DNA of 64,000 bases, from assembly GCA_963779055.1 (NCBI GenBank), contig CAVZWN010000001.1, forward strand, positions 372,001-436,000, in the 5' to 3' direction. The position numbers were made by a program, and so were the translations under genes. Shown here in pieces: positions 37,214-45,970 of this stretch (its first letter is position 1; every line of letters begins with the position of its first letter). The notes beneath the pieces were generated by a model that saw nothing but the letters and a program-made list of their open reading frames with translations, was not told the DNA's origin and made no database searches. The DNA comes from Sulfurimicrobium sp963779055. GTDB lineage: Bacteria; Pseudomonadota; Gammaproteobacteria; Burkholderiales; Sulfuricellaceae.

Positions 37214-38165
37214 TGCGCTTGCCAGCTGGCTGATTTACGACCTTGCCGGGCTGCAAGGCACGCCGTTCGGTGCTGCTGCCCATTTTTTTGTCATGGATGT
37301 GACCAAGATCCTGGCGCTGCTGTCGCTGGTGATCTATGGCATGGGTCTGCTGCGCGCGCTGCTCAAGCCGGAGAAAGTGCGCGAATTCATCCGCAATCGC
37401 GGCAATCTGCAAAGCCGCTTCATGGCGGTGGGGCTGGGGGCAGTCACGCCGTTCTGTTCCTGCTCCTCGATTCCGCTGTTTATCGGCTTCGTCGAGGCAG
37501 GCATTCCGCTCGGCGTGACGCTCTCTTTCCTGATCGCCAGCCCGATGATCAACGAGGTGGCGGTGGTGGTGCTGGCGTCCGTCATCGGCTGGAAGTTCAC
37601 CCTGCTGTATGTGCTGACCGGGCTGGCCGTGGCGCTGATCGGCGGCTTCGTGCTGGAGCGCTTCAAACCCGAGCGCTGGGTCGAGGATTATGTGTGGAAA
37701 ATCCGCATGGGGGAGATGGCGCAGGTGGAAGAGGATAAGTCGCTGCGCGCGCGCCATGAATATGCACTGGGACAAGTGAAGGACATCGTCGGGCGCATCT
37801 GGAAGTTCATCCTTATCGGCGTGGGGGTAGGTTCTTTTCTCCACGGCTATGTGCCGGCTGAACTGGTGGTCAAAGTGGCGGGGGACGGCGGGCTGCTGTC
37901 GGTCATCGGCGCGGTACTGATTGGCGTGCCACTGTATTCCGACGCGGTCGGCATCATCCCCATCGCCGAAGTGCTGCTGGGCAAGGGCGTGCCAATCGGC
38001 ACGGTGCTGGCCTTCATGATGGCGGTTGCCGCGCTGTCGCTGCCGGAAATGATCATTCTGAAAAAAGTGGTGAAAGTGCCACTGCTGGCGCTGTTTGCAG
38101 GCTACCTGAGCATCGCTTTTGTAATCGTCGGCCTGTTGTTCAATCAATTGAGAGGGTTTTTATGA
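37206..38165 (+). CDS. arsP: ArsP-type permease (DUF318/YraQ family)
   Basis: 319 aa, about eight membrane segments. The motif TPFCSCSSIPLF (Cys84 and Cys86) is the ArsP signature, where cysteines bind trivalent organoarsenicals for export. With arsM downstream, its job may be to remove methylated As(III) products such as MAs(III). It overlaps ACR3 by 8 nt and the next gene by 4 nt. General YraQ-type permease is the alternative, but the context favours arsenic. Confidence 0.82.
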   Translation: MFDALASWLIYDLAGLQGTPFGAAAHFFVMDVTKILALLSLVIYGMGLLRALLKPEKVREFIRNRGNLQSRFMAVGLGAVTPFCSCSSIPLFIGFVEAGIPLGVTLSFLIASPMINEVAVVVLASVIGWKFTLLYVLTGLAVALIGGFVLERFKPERWVEDYVWKIRMGEMAQVEEDKSLRARHEYALGQVKDIVGRIWKFILIGVGVGSFLHGYVPAELVVKVAGDGGLLSVIGAVLIGVPLYSDAVGIIPIAEVLLGKGVPIGTVLAFMMAVAALSLPEMIILKKVVKVPLLALFAGYLSIAFVIVGLLFNQLRGFL

Positions 38166-38464
38166 GTACGGATCTGCATCCTTCCATCGTGGCGCTGGTG
38201 TCGCTGGCGGCCAATGTCGCCGCCAATCATCCCAAACAGGGTCTGTGCCAAGTGGATAAACTGAAGCAGTACGGCGTGGCGCAGGAACAGATTGACGCCG
38301 TGGTCGAAATCGCGCGCCACATCCGCGACGAGGCGGCGCAGTCGCTGGACGCCAGTTTCGACGAGGCCTGCCGCAAGGAAGCCGCCAACGCCAGCCTGTC
38401 CGCTATCGGTATCGCGCAGGGCTCCTGCTGCACGCCGACGAAATCCGGGCAGTCCTGTTGTTGA
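38162..38464 (+). CDS. Small helical protein with Cys-rich C-terminal tail
   Basis: 100 aa. Helical body (VSLAANVAANHPKQGLCQVDKLKQYGVAQEQIDAVVEIARHIRDEA) reminiscent of AhpD/carboxymuconolactone-decarboxylase helices, then a tail GSCCTPTKSGQSCC with four cysteines that look suited to bind As(III). It overlaps the permease by 4 nt (ATGA), so it is certainly expressed with it. Function not known; arsenic binding or delivery is inferred. Confidence 0.7.
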   Translation: MSTDLHPSIVALVSLAANVAANHPKQGLCQVDKLKQYGVAQEQIDAVVEIARHIRDEAAQSLDASFDEACRKEAANASLSAIGIAQGSCCTPTKSGQSCC

Positions 38465-38500
38465 AGGTGGTCAGAAAATTCAGGATGCTTTGGTGGAACT

Positions 38501-38575
38501 AACCCCCTCCAACTCCCCCTTGTCAGGGGGAGAGCCATGCACTCCTCCCCTGACAAGGGGAGGCTGGGAGGGGTT
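38501..38575. repeat. Palindromic repeat, family A, copy 1
   Basis: Left arm AACCCCCTCCAACTCCCCC TTGTCAGGGGGAG, right arm CTCCCCTGACAAGGGGAGG...GGGAGGGGTT, with a short centre (38533-38544). The arms are each other's inverted near-copies. It fills the gap between the Cys-tailed gene and arsM. The right arm is, in inverse orientation, identical over 33 nt to the left arm of copy 3 at 63911. Not a terminator: no T-run on the plus strand beyond TTGGTTTTTG. Confidence 0.85.
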
Positions 38576-38604
38576 GGTTTTTGAGCATAAAGAAGGAAAA
38601 ACAG

Positions 38605-39402
38605 ATGAACAATATGAAGCATGACGAAATCCGTCAGGCCGTTCGCGAAAGCTATGGCGCGGTAGCCCGATCCGATGCGGCCTGTGGCTGCGGCCCGACG
38701 TGCTGCACCCCGGCCGCATTACCAGCCGCCGACATCCTGTCACGCGGCATCGGCTACAGTGAAGATGAGGTCGGCGCGGTGCCGGAAGGCGCAAATCTTG
38801 GCCTAGGCTGCGGTAATCCGCAGGCCATCGCCGCACTGCAACCTGGCGAGACCGTGCTCGACCTGGGTAGCGGCGCGGGCTTCGACTGCTTTCTCGCAGC
38901 ACGCCAGGTAGGTGATAGCGGCCGGGTGATCGGTGTGGACATGACGCCAGACATGCTTTCCAACGCACGCGCCAATGCGCTCAAAGGCGGCTATGCCAAC
39001 ACCGAATTCCGCCTTGGCGAGATCGAACACCTGCCGGTGGCTGATGCCACGGTGGATGTGATCATTTCCAATTGCGTGATCAATCTTTCACCCGACAAGG
39101 CCCAGGTGTTCCGTGATACCTTCCGTGTCTTGAAACCGGGCGGGCGCCTGGCGATTTCCGATATTGTCACCACCGCACCGCTGCCGGAAGAAGCGCGGCG
39201 CGACCTGGCCCTGTACACCGGGTGCATCGCCGGTGCTGCGGCGGCAGAAGAAATTGAACAGATGCTGGCGGCAGCAGGTTTTACGAATATCCGCATCGAG
39301 GCCAAGGATGCCAGCCGTGAATTCATCCGCCAGTGGGCCCCGGGGCGGGGCGTGGAAGCATACGTTTGCTCGGCAAACATAGAAGCAGTTAAATCATCAT
39401 AA
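38605..39402 (+). CDS. arsM: Arsenite S-adenosylmethionine methyltransferase
   Basis: 265 aa. SAM-binding motif VLDLGSGAGFDCFLAAR (about residues 91-107), then SNCVINLSPDK and DLALYTGCIAGA, whose cysteines with C27-C34 (ACGCGPTCC) fit the As(III)-binding set of ArsM. It methylates As(III) to mono- and dimethylated and volatile forms. ATG at 38605 preceded by AAGAAGGA. The repeat lies just upstream, so it might have a separate regulation level from arsP. Confidence 0.92.
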   Translation: MNNMKHDEIRQAVRESYGAVARSDAACGCGPTCCTPAALPAADILSRGIGYSEDEVGAVPEGANLGLGCGNPQAIAALQPGETVLDLGSGAGFDCFLAARQVGDSGRVIGVDMTPDMLSNARANALKGGYANTEFRLGEIEHLPVADATVDVIISNCVINLSPDKAQVFRDTFRVLKPGGRLAISDIVTTAPLPEEARRDLALYTGCIAGAAAAEEIEQMLAAAGFTNIRIEAKDASREFIRQWAPGRGVEAYVCSANIEAVKSS

Positions 39403-39415
39403 TCAGGAGTGCATC

Positions 39416-39685
39416 ATGAAAGAAATCAAGGTTCTCGGTAGTGGCTGTTCGAAGTGCGAAGTGACGGCAAACATGATAGCAAAGGCCGCGCAGGCAAAAG
39501 GCGTGGAAATCAGCCTGGAAAAAGTCACCGATATGGCGGCCATTCTGGGTTATGGCGTGATGTCCACCCCAGGCGTAGTGCTCGATGGCATCCTGGTGCA
39601 TAGCGGCAGCGTGCCGACCCAAGGCCTGGTCGAAAGCTGGCTGAACGCGGCTGAGCCCTGCTGCGGCTGCTGCGGCAAGGAATAG
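39416..39685 (+). CDS. Small thioredoxin-like redox protein
   Basis: 89 aa, the MTH895-type glutaredoxin/thioredoxin fold (redox-active disulfide protein 2 family). Active site CSKC (Cys11, Cys14), the cis-Pro region MSTPGVVLDG, and a Cys-rich end EPCCGCCGKE. It sits 14 nt after arsM and 2 nt before arsC, so it could be the electron donor for arsC or for ArsM turnover. Ribosome site AGGAG. Confidence 0.85.
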   Translation: MKEIKVLGSGCSKCEVTANMIAKAAQAKGVEISLEKVTDMAAILGYGVMSTPGVVLDGILVHSGSVPTQGLVESWLNAAEPCCGCCGKE

Positions 39686-39687
39686 CC

Positions 39688-40101
39688 ATGCCGAAAACCG
39701 TTTTGATCCTGTGCACCGGGAATTCCTGCCGCAGCCAGATGGCGGAAGTTCTGGTCAACCACGATCTCGGCCCTGACGTGCGTGCGCTGTCTGCAGGCAC
39801 CCGTCCCCAGCCCAAGGTGGCGGATGGTGCCATCGCCGCGCTGAAGCAGGGCGGCATGGACACTGAAGGTCTATATCCCAAAGATGTGGATGCGGTGATG
39901 AACGAAGCCATCGACCTGGTGGTCACGGTGTGCGACAACGCAAAAGAATCGTGCCCGGTGTTCCCCAAGCCGATCCCTGCCATCCACATGCCTTTCCATG
40001 ACCCGCATGGCGAGCCGCTGGAAAGCTTTGTCAGGGTGCGCGACGAAATCCGGGCCAGGCTGATTCCGGAACTGCGCCTGCGTTTCGGGCTGTCTGCATG
40101 A
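39688..40101 (+). CDS. arsC: Arsenate reductase, thioredoxin-coupled (LMW phosphatase fold)
   Basis: 137 aa. Reduces arsenate to arsenite. P-loop CTGNSCRS with nucleophile Cys9, and the redox pair Cys82 and Cys89 (VCDNAKESC), the same spacing as in the S. aureus-type enzyme. This class needs thioredoxin, and a small thioredoxin gene lies directly upstream (2 nt). Confidence 0.93.
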   Translation: MPKTVLILCTGNSCRSQMAEVLVNHDLGPDVRALSAGTRPQPKVADGAIAALKQGGMDTEGLYPKDVDAVMNEAIDLVVTVCDNAKESCPVFPKPIPAIHMPFHDPHGEPLESFVRVRDEIRARLIPELRLRFGLSA

Positions 40102-40169
40102 GGTGACTGTTTGCAGCGTTTGCCGCACAGTGAGTTTTACCTGAGTGATGGTTTCCGGAGCATGTGAGG

Positions 40170-41465
40170 ATGCTGGCTGAAATAATGGCCCGGTCTGCCG
40201 TGGTGCAGGTGTTGCGCCTGCTGGTTGTGGCGTTTTTGTTCGCGTCCTGGAACGCATCTTTCGCGGCGCAATCCGATGCGCTCTGGGTCAAACCCGGTCC
40301 GGACGGGCGCATGCACGTGCAGCTCTATTTTTTCTGGTCGCTCTCCTGTCCGCATTGCCTTGAGGCGCGTCCTTTTGTCGAATCCATCCCTTCCGGACGC
40401 CCCTGGGTGCGCCTGCATTCGCTGGAACTGACGCGCCATCCAGAACATGCGCGCCAGTATCAGGCCATGGCGGCACAATTGAATCAGGAAGCTGTTTCCG
40501 TTCCGGCTCTGCTGTTCTGCGGCGAGATGCATCTGGGCTGGGACAGGGCCGGAACTAGCGGCGCCGCGTTGTTGCAGCGGCTGGATGCCTGTCAGGCGCG
40601 GATTGTTGCAGGCAGAACAGAACCGGCTGAAATGGCGGGCGAGAAGCTTGTTGTTCCGGTGCTGGGGGAGGTTGATCCCCGGCATTTCTCCCTGCCTGTG
40701 CTGACGGTTGCCATTGCCGCGCTGGATGCTTTCAATCCTTGCGCCTTCTTCGTGCTGCTATTCCTGCTTTCCCTGCTGGTGCACCAGCGGAGCAGGAAGC
40801 GCATGCTTCTCATCGGCGGCATTTTCGTGTTCTTTTCCGGGCTGATGTACTTTGCCTTCATGGCGGCCTGGCTCAACCTGTTCCAGCTGCTCGGCAATCT
40901 TGCCTGGGTGACACTGGCGGCGGGTGCGCTGGCGGTTTTTGCCGGGGTCGTCAATATCAAGGATTTCTTTGCCTTCGAACGCGGGCTGAGCCTCTCCATC
41001 CCGGAGTCGCGCAAGCCCGGCATCTACCGCCGTGCCCGCGCCATTATTGGCGCCGATCATCTTCCGGCCATCGTCGCGGCCACCGTATTTCTGGCGATTG
41101 CCGCCAACTTTTACGAGCTGCTGTGCACGGCTGGCTTTCCCATGGTCTATACCCGGCTTCTTACCCTGAGCGGTCAGCCAGAAGGGATGCGCTATCTTTA
41201 TCTGGCGCTGTATTGCCTGGTTTACGTGATCCCGCTGGTGCTTATCGTGCTGGCTTTCGTGCGCAGCATGGGGGCCCGCAGACTGAGCGAACGCGAGGGC
41301 CGTTTGCTGAAGCTGCTGTCCGGTGCGATGATGCTGGAGCTGGGCGCGCTGCTGCTTTTCGCGCCGGAGCTGCTGAATAATCTTGCAGTGGCATTTGGCC
41401 TGCTGGGAGCTGCTCTTGCAATTACCTGGGCCGCCGCGCGCATAACGGGAGAAAAAACCGCATGA
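40170..41465 (+). CDS. Periplasmic thioredoxin domain fused to DsbD-like membrane domain
   Basis: 431 aa. Hydrophobic signal or anchor (about 12-33), a thioredoxin-like domain with SCPHC (Cys60, Cys63), then six or so membrane segments with one Cys in NPCAFF (Cys191) and one in ELLCTAGFP (Cys319), laid out like the cysteine pair of CcdA/DsbD. This suggests electron transfer from the cytosol to a periplasmic thioredoxin. The ATG at 40170 has CGGAG 9 nt upstream. It overlaps the CDF gene by 4 nt and follows arsC by 68 nt. Role in metal or arsenic stress is inferred. Confidence 0.72.
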   Translation: MLAEIMARSAVVQVLRLLVVAFLFASWNASFAAQSDALWVKPGPDGRMHVQLYFFWSLSCPHCLEARPFVESIPSGRPWVRLHSLELTRHPEHARQYQAMAAQLNQEAVSVPALLFCGEMHLGWDRAGTSGAALLQRLDACQARIVAGRTEPAEMAGEKLVVPVLGEVDPRHFSLPVLTVAIAALDAFNPCAFFVLLFLLSLLVHQRSRKRMLLIGGIFVFFSGLMYFAFMAAWLNLFQLLGNLAWVTLAAGALAVFAGVVNIKDFFAFERGLSLSIPESRKPGIYRRARAIIGADHLPAIVAATVFLAIAANFYELLCTAGFPMVYTRLLTLSGQPEGMRYLYLALYCLVYVIPLVLIVLAFVRSMGARRLSEREGRLLKLLSGAMMLELGALLLFAPELLNNLAVAFGLLGAALAITWAAARITGEKTA

Positions 41466-42406
41466 GCGCTTCGCATCATCACGGTCATCACGCGCACGAC
41501 CATCACCCTGTCCACGGCGAAAACGCAGGGCGGGTGCTATGGTTCGCCGTCGCCCTGACACTGGGCTTTGCCGGTGTGGAGGCCGTGGTCGGCTGGTGGG
41601 CCGGATCGCTGGCGCTGGTGGCGGATGCAGGCCACATGGTCAACGATGCCGGGGCCTTGCTGATCGCTGCGGCGGCGGCCTGGGTTGCCAAACGTCCCGC
41701 CTCGCATCTGCACAGCTACGGACTGGGGCGGGCTGAGTTTGTGGCCGCACTGATCAATAGCCTGGGCTTGCTGGCGCTGGTGGTGTGGCTTTCCGTCTCT
41801 GCCGTGCAGCGCCTGCAAATTCCCCAGGCCGTGCATGGCGAGGCCGTGTCGCTGACCGCCGCGCTGGGTCTGCTGATCAACATCGGCGTGGCGTGGCTGC
41901 TCTCGCGCGGGGAGCAGAATCTGAATACCCGGGCGGCCCTGCTGCATGTCATGGGCGATCTGCTGGGGTCGGTGGCGGCGCTGATCGCCGGCGTGGTGAT
42001 CGCCTTTACCGGCTGGACCCCCATCGATCCCTTGCTGTCGCTGGCCATTGGTGCGCTGATCCTGGTTTCCAGCCTGCGCCTGTTGCGCCAGGCGCTGCAC
42101 GGGATTATGGAAGGCGTGCCGCTGCATCTGTCGCTGGAAGAAATCGGGCAGGCACTGGCGACTGTTCCGGGTGTGGAATCGGTGCATGATCTGCACGTGT
42201 GGAGCGTTTCCTCGGAAGAGGTCATGCTGAGTGCGCATCTCGGCATCGCGGATATGGCGTGCTGGGAAACTGTTCTTCGGCAGAGCCGCTCGCTGCTGAG
42301 CGAGCGTTTCGCGATTGGACACGTGACCCTGCAGCCGGAGAGCGTCGTTCAGGTGGTGCACTGGACGCACCCGCCAGCCTGCAGCCGCGGGGATGTGGCA
42401 GATTAA
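41462..42406 (+). CDS. Cation diffusion facilitator (CzcD/ZitB-like)
   Basis: 314 aa. His-rich N-terminus (HHHGHHAHDHH), six membrane segments with the zinc-site motifs DAGHMVNDAG in TM2 and HVMGD in TM5, then the cytoplasmic domain with VHDLHVWSVSSEEVMLSAHLGI. Exports Zn(II), possibly Cd(II) or Co(II), against protons. It overlaps the thioredoxin/DsbD-like gene by 4 nt, so the two act together in one transcript. Confidence 0.92.
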   Translation: MSASHHHGHHAHDHHPVHGENAGRVLWFAVALTLGFAGVEAVVGWWAGSLALVADAGHMVNDAGALLIAAAAAWVAKRPASHLHSYGLGRAEFVAALINSLGLLALVVWLSVSAVQRLQIPQAVHGEAVSLTAALGLLINIGVAWLLSRGEQNLNTRAALLHVMGDLLGSVAALIAGVVIAFTGWTPIDPLLSLAIGALILVSSLRLLRQALHGIMEGVPLHLSLEEIGQALATVPGVESVHDLHVWSVSSEEVMLSAHLGIADMACWETVLRQSRSLLSERFAIGHVTLQPESVVQVVHWTHPPACSRGDVAD

Positions 42407-42430
42407 TCCTGCATCCGGGCACGGCAGGGA

Positions 42431-42459
42431 TGGCTACTAATTCGCAGGCTGCATATAAT
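42431..42459 (+). promoter_or_regulatory. Possible promoter of the tripartite efflux operon
   Basis: TGGCTA, 17-nt spacer, perfect TATAAT in the gap between the CDF gene and tolC. The -35 is weak, so an activator may be needed. Confidence 0.4.
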
Positions 42460-42479
42460 GCAAAGGTTGAACTAACCGC

Positions 42480-43961
42480 GTGAAACACCATCCAATTCGC
42501 CTCTCGACCAATTCCCAACTTATGAAATACGGTTTTGTTTACATTTTGCCGGGGCTGCTTTTGCTGTCTGGCATCCAGGGCGGCAACGCAACTGCTGCAG
42601 GAATAGGTGATCCTTTCAACACGGATGCGCTGGCTCCGCCCAGACCTGTCCTGCATGGGGCCGCGGCAAATTCTGCTGCTCCCTGCGCTGCGCCACCGTC
42701 TGCTGCGCCGCTGGCGCTGCTGGATGTGGTGGATCTGGCGCTGTGCAACAACCCGCAAACCCGCGAAGTGTGGGCCAATGCACGAGTCCAGGCGGCCCAG
42801 GTGGGCGTGGCGCAGGCGGCCTATCTGCCCGGCCTCACGGGCAGCGTTTCCGCTGGGCGCAACTGGACCGACTCGGCCGGACGCAATTCGCCTTATGACC
42901 AGAACAGTGCAGGTCTGACGCTTTCCTATCTGCTGTATGACTTCGGTGCGCGCGATGCGACGCTGGAGAATGCCCGCCAGTTGCTGGCCGCTGCCTCGGC
43001 CTCCCAGGACAGCACCGTGCAGGCGGTGTTTCTGGCCGCTGTGCAGGCTTTTTATCAGGCCCAGGCTGGCGTGACGGCATTGAGCGCTGCACAGGAGTCC
43101 GAACGCGCCAGCAAGGAAAGCCTAAGTGCTGCCGAGGCGCGTTATAAAGTGGGCGCGGCGACGCCGGCCGACAAACTGCAGGCGCAGACCGCCTGGTCCC
43201 AGGCAACCCTTAACCGGATTACGGCAGAAGGCGGCTTGAAGAATGCCCAGGGCGCGCTGGCGAACGTTATCGGCCAGGATGCCCAGCGTCCTGTGAGCCT
43301 GATGCCTCTGGCCGAGGTCAGCCCGGGAGAAACCTTCGAGCGGGATGTGAATGCCCTGGTGGATGAGGCGCGCCGCCGCCGCCCCGATCTGCTGGCTGCC
43401 GAGGCGCAGGTGCGCGCCGCCGCAGCGAATCTCGACGCCACGCGAGCCGCAGGCCGCCCCAGTATTTCCCTCGCTGCCTCCGGCAACCGTTTTGATGCGG
43501 GCGACAGCCCCGTCACCCACACTTCATCTGTCGGCGTCACCCTGACCGTTCCTTTCTTTTCCGGCTTTGCGCCCACTTATCGCACCCGTGCCGCCGAGGC
43601 CCAGGTGGATGTGCGCAGCGCCCAGCGCGACCGCCTCCGTCTGCAGGTGGCGCTGGATGTGTGGAATGCCTATCACAATCTGCATACCGCGACCCAGGCA
43701 CTGCGCACCAGCGCCGACCTGCTGAACAGCGCCAGCCAGTCCGAACAGGTGGCCCTGGGCCGCTACAAGGCGGGTGTGGGCAGCATCCTCGATGTCCTCA
43801 ATGCCCAGAGCGCGCTGGCCAGCGCCCGTCAGCAGCGGGTTCAGGCGGCGCTCAACTGGAATGTTTCCCGCGCCACCCTGGCCCAGTCCGTGGGCAGTCT
43901 TGATTACAGCCTGCTGCAGACTTTGCCGGGCGTTGCCACTAGCGAGCACACCAAACCATGA
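42480..43961 (+). CDS. tolC: TolC-family outer membrane efflux protein
   Basis: 493 aa from GTG (an ATG at 42522 is an alternative that starts at the signal peptide MKYGFVYILPGLLLLSG). Two OEP repeats: ALLDVVDLALCNNPQTREVWANA... and the second from about 270 (RRRPDLLAAEAQVRAAAANLDATRAAGRPSISL). It forms the outer-membrane tunnel for the MacAB pump encoded next (4-nt overlap with macA). Confidence 0.88.
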   Translation: MKHHPIRLSTNSQLMKYGFVYILPGLLLLSGIQGGNATAAGIGDPFNTDALAPPRPVLHGAAANSAAPCAAPPSAAPLALLDVVDLALCNNPQTREVWANARVQAAQVGVAQAAYLPGLTGSVSAGRNWTDSAGRNSPYDQNSAGLTLSYLLYDFGARDATLENARQLLAAASASQDSTVQAVFLAAVQAFYQAQAGVTALSAAQESERASKESLSAAEARYKVGAATPADKLQAQTAWSQATLNRITAEGGLKNAQGALANVIGQDAQRPVSLMPLAEVSPGETFERDVNALVDEARRRRPDLLAAEAQVRAAAANLDATRAAGRPSISLAASGNRFDAGDSPVTHTSSVGVTLTVPFFSGFAPTYRTRAAEAQVDVRSAQRDRLRLQVALDVWNAYHNLHTATQALRTSADLLNSASQSEQVALGRYKAGVGSILDVLNAQSALASARQQRVQAALNWNVSRATLAQSVGSLDYSLLQTLPGVATSEHTKP

Positions 43962-45145
43962 AGCGTTTTCTGAGAAACCCCTTTGTCCTGTTTCTGTTAC
44001 TTTGCGCATTGATTGCTGCCGGGGTGTTTGCCTGGCGCCAGTACAATAGCGTGAGTCCGGAACAGTACTACAAGCTGGAAACGGTGGAGAAGGGTGAGCT
44101 GAGACAAAGTGTTTCCGCCAACGGCACGCTGAATCCGGTGATCCTGGTCAACGTGGGTACCCAGGTTTCGGGTGCGGTTAAAAAGCTCTATGTCGATTTC
44201 AACGACAAGGTGGAAAAGGGCCAGGTGCTGCTGGAACTGGACCCCGCGCTGCTGAATGCCCAGGTCAAACAGAGCGATGCCAATGTGCTGAATGCGATTG
44301 CTTCGGTCGAACTGGCCAATGCCAATCTGACGCGTTCACGCGGCCTGTTTGCGCAGGAATATGTTTCCCGCCAGGAACTGGACCAGTCGGTGCAGGCCCT
44401 CAAGGCAGCCAGGGCGCAACTGGCGCTGGCACAGGCGCAGAATGAGCGGGACCGGGCCAATCAGGCCTATTCCATCATCCGCTCGCCGGTTTCGGGTGTG
44501 ATCGTGGCGCGCAATATCGATGTGGGCCAGACCGTGGCGGCCAGTTTCCAGACACCGACCCTGTTCCAGATCGCGCAGGATCTGTCGCGCATGCAGATCG
44601 ATTCCAGCTTCGCCGAAGCGGATATCGGCAGCATCCGCGTCGGGCAGGCGGTGCGTTTCAATGTCGATGCCTTCCCCAGCCGCAATTTCAAGGGTCTGGT
44701 GAAACAGATACGGCTTAATCCCACCACCCAGCAGAACGTGGTGACCTACAACGTGGTGATTTCGGTGGACAACCCCGAACAAATCCTGCTGCCGGGCATG
44801 ACGTCCTATGTGAGTATCGTCGTCGCCGAACGCAATGACGCGATGCTGATACCCAACGCTGCGCTGCGTTTCAAACCGGCCGAGAAGGCCGGCGCGAAAA
44901 ATGAGGCAAAAACGGCCAATGGCAAAAAGCTGGGCAAGAAGCGCGAAGGCGCCAGCGGCACGGTGTATGTCTTGCAGGGCAAGGCGCTGAAACCGGTCAG
45001 CGTCAGCCTCGGCATTACCGACAATCGCAACACCGAGGTGCTGGGCGGCGATCTCAAGGCCGGCGACAAGGTAGTGACAGGCGAAGGATTTGCCGAAGAG
45101 AATGGCTCGGGCAAGAACAGTACGGTACATATGAGGATGTTCTGA
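43958..45145 (+). CDS. macA: MacA-type periplasmic adaptor (HlyD/RND family)
   Basis: 395 aa. N-terminal membrane anchor (about 8-28), then lipoyl-like and coiled-coil hairpin parts (VNVGTQVSGAVKKLYVDFNDKVEKGQVLLELD; the hairpin about 95-175) and beta-barrel domain ending in a membrane-proximal part with an inserted Lys-rich stretch (AKNEAKTANGKKLGKKREG). Joins the ABC permease to TolC. Overlaps tolC by 4 nt; shares its last base with the start of the ATPase gene. Confidence 0.9.
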   Translation: MKRFLRNPFVLFLLLCALIAAGVFAWRQYNSVSPEQYYKLETVEKGELRQSVSANGTLNPVILVNVGTQVSGAVKKLYVDFNDKVEKGQVLLELDPALLNAQVKQSDANVLNAIASVELANANLTRSRGLFAQEYVSRQELDQSVQALKAARAQLALAQAQNERDRANQAYSIIRSPVSGVIVARNIDVGQTVAASFQTPTLFQIAQDLSRMQIDSSFAEADIGSIRVGQAVRFNVDAFPSRNFKGLVKQIRLNPTTQQNVVTYNVVISVDNPEQILLPGMTSYVSIVVAERNDAMLIPNAALRFKPAEKAGAKNEAKTANGKKLGKKREGASGTVYVLQGKALKPVSVSLGITDNRNTEVLGGDLKAGDKVVTGEGFAEENGSGKNSTVHMRMF

Positions 45146-45936
45146 TGACGGCAGCCCGTCAGCCCGTTATCCGCGTCGAGGGCCTGTACAAGGCTTACGA
45201 AACACCGGCCGGGCCGTTTCCGGTGCTGAAAGACGTGAATCTCAGCATCGCGCCCGGCGAATTCGTCGCCGTGATGGGGCCGTCCGGCTCGGGTAAATCG
45301 ACCTTCATGAATATCCTCGGCTGCCTGGACCGGCCCAGTGCCGGGCATTACGTGCTGGATGGCCGCAGCGTGGCGGAACTGTCCAAGGATGAACTGGCCC
45401 TGTTGCGCAACCGCACCATCGGTTTCGTGTTCCAGGGCTTCAATCTGCTGCCGCGCATGAACCTGGAAGACAACGTCGCCTTGCCGCTGGTCTACTACGG
45501 TGTGGATCGTGAAGAGCGCCGTGCCCGTGCCCGCGAGATGCTGCAGCGGGTGGGCCTGGGCAATTATGCCAAGTCGCCGCCCAACCGTATTTCCGGCGGA
45601 CAGCAGCAGCGTGTGGCGATTGCCCGCGCGCTGGTGAACCAGCCGCGCCTGATTCTCGCGGACGAGCCGACCGGCAATCTGGACAGCCATACCGGCGAGG
45701 AAATCATGGCGTTGTTCGATGAGCTCAACCAGGAAGGCATTACCATCGTGCTGGTCACGCACGAGGCAGATATCGCCCGGCATGCCAGTCGGCAGGTGCG
45801 CTTTCTCGATGGGCAGATCGTGCACGATGAGGCGACTGAACATCATGACGATAACCCCTCCCCATCCCTCCCCTTGTCAGGGGCGGGGGTTTCCACTCCT
45901 CCCCTGACAAGGGGAGGGCGGGAGGGGTTGTTGTGA
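45145..45936 (+). CDS. MacB-type ABC ATPase with repeat-encoded C-terminal tail
   Basis: 263 aa. Walker A GPSGSGKST, Q-loop FQGFNLLPRMNLEDN, signature ISGGQQQR, Walker B LILADEPTGN, H-loop VTHE. Members of this family normally end shortly after the RFLDGQIV segment (about residue 227). Here translation runs on for about 30 residues through palindromic repeat A (NPSPSLPLSG..., TPPLTRGGREGLL) to a TGA right after the repeat. Unlike E. coli MacB, ATPase and permease are separate proteins. The tail probably is not needed for function. Confidence 0.9.
   Translation: MTAARQPVIRVEGLYKAYETPAGPFPVLKDVNLSIAPGEFVAVMGPSGSGKSTFMNILGCLDRPSAGHYVLDGRSVAELSKDELALLRNRTIGFVFQGFNLLPRMNLEDNVALPLVYYGVDREERRARAREMLQRVGLGNYAKSPPNRISGGQQQRVAIARALVNQPRLILADEPTGNLDSHTGEEIMALFDELNQEGITIVLVTHEADIARHASRQVRFLDGQIVHDEATEHHDDNPSPSLPLSGAGVSTPPLTRGGREGLL
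45853..45929. repeat. Palindromic repeat, family A, copy 2
   Basis: 77 nt, arms AACCCCTCCCCATCCCTCCCC... and ...GGGGAGGGCGGGAGGGGTT with inner TTGTCAGGGG / CCCCTGACAA. It lies inside the 3' end of the MacB ATPase gene, entirely translated. Confidence 0.85.
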
Positions 45937-45970
45937 TGTTTGAAGAGAGAATGAATCAGGAACTCAGCCG

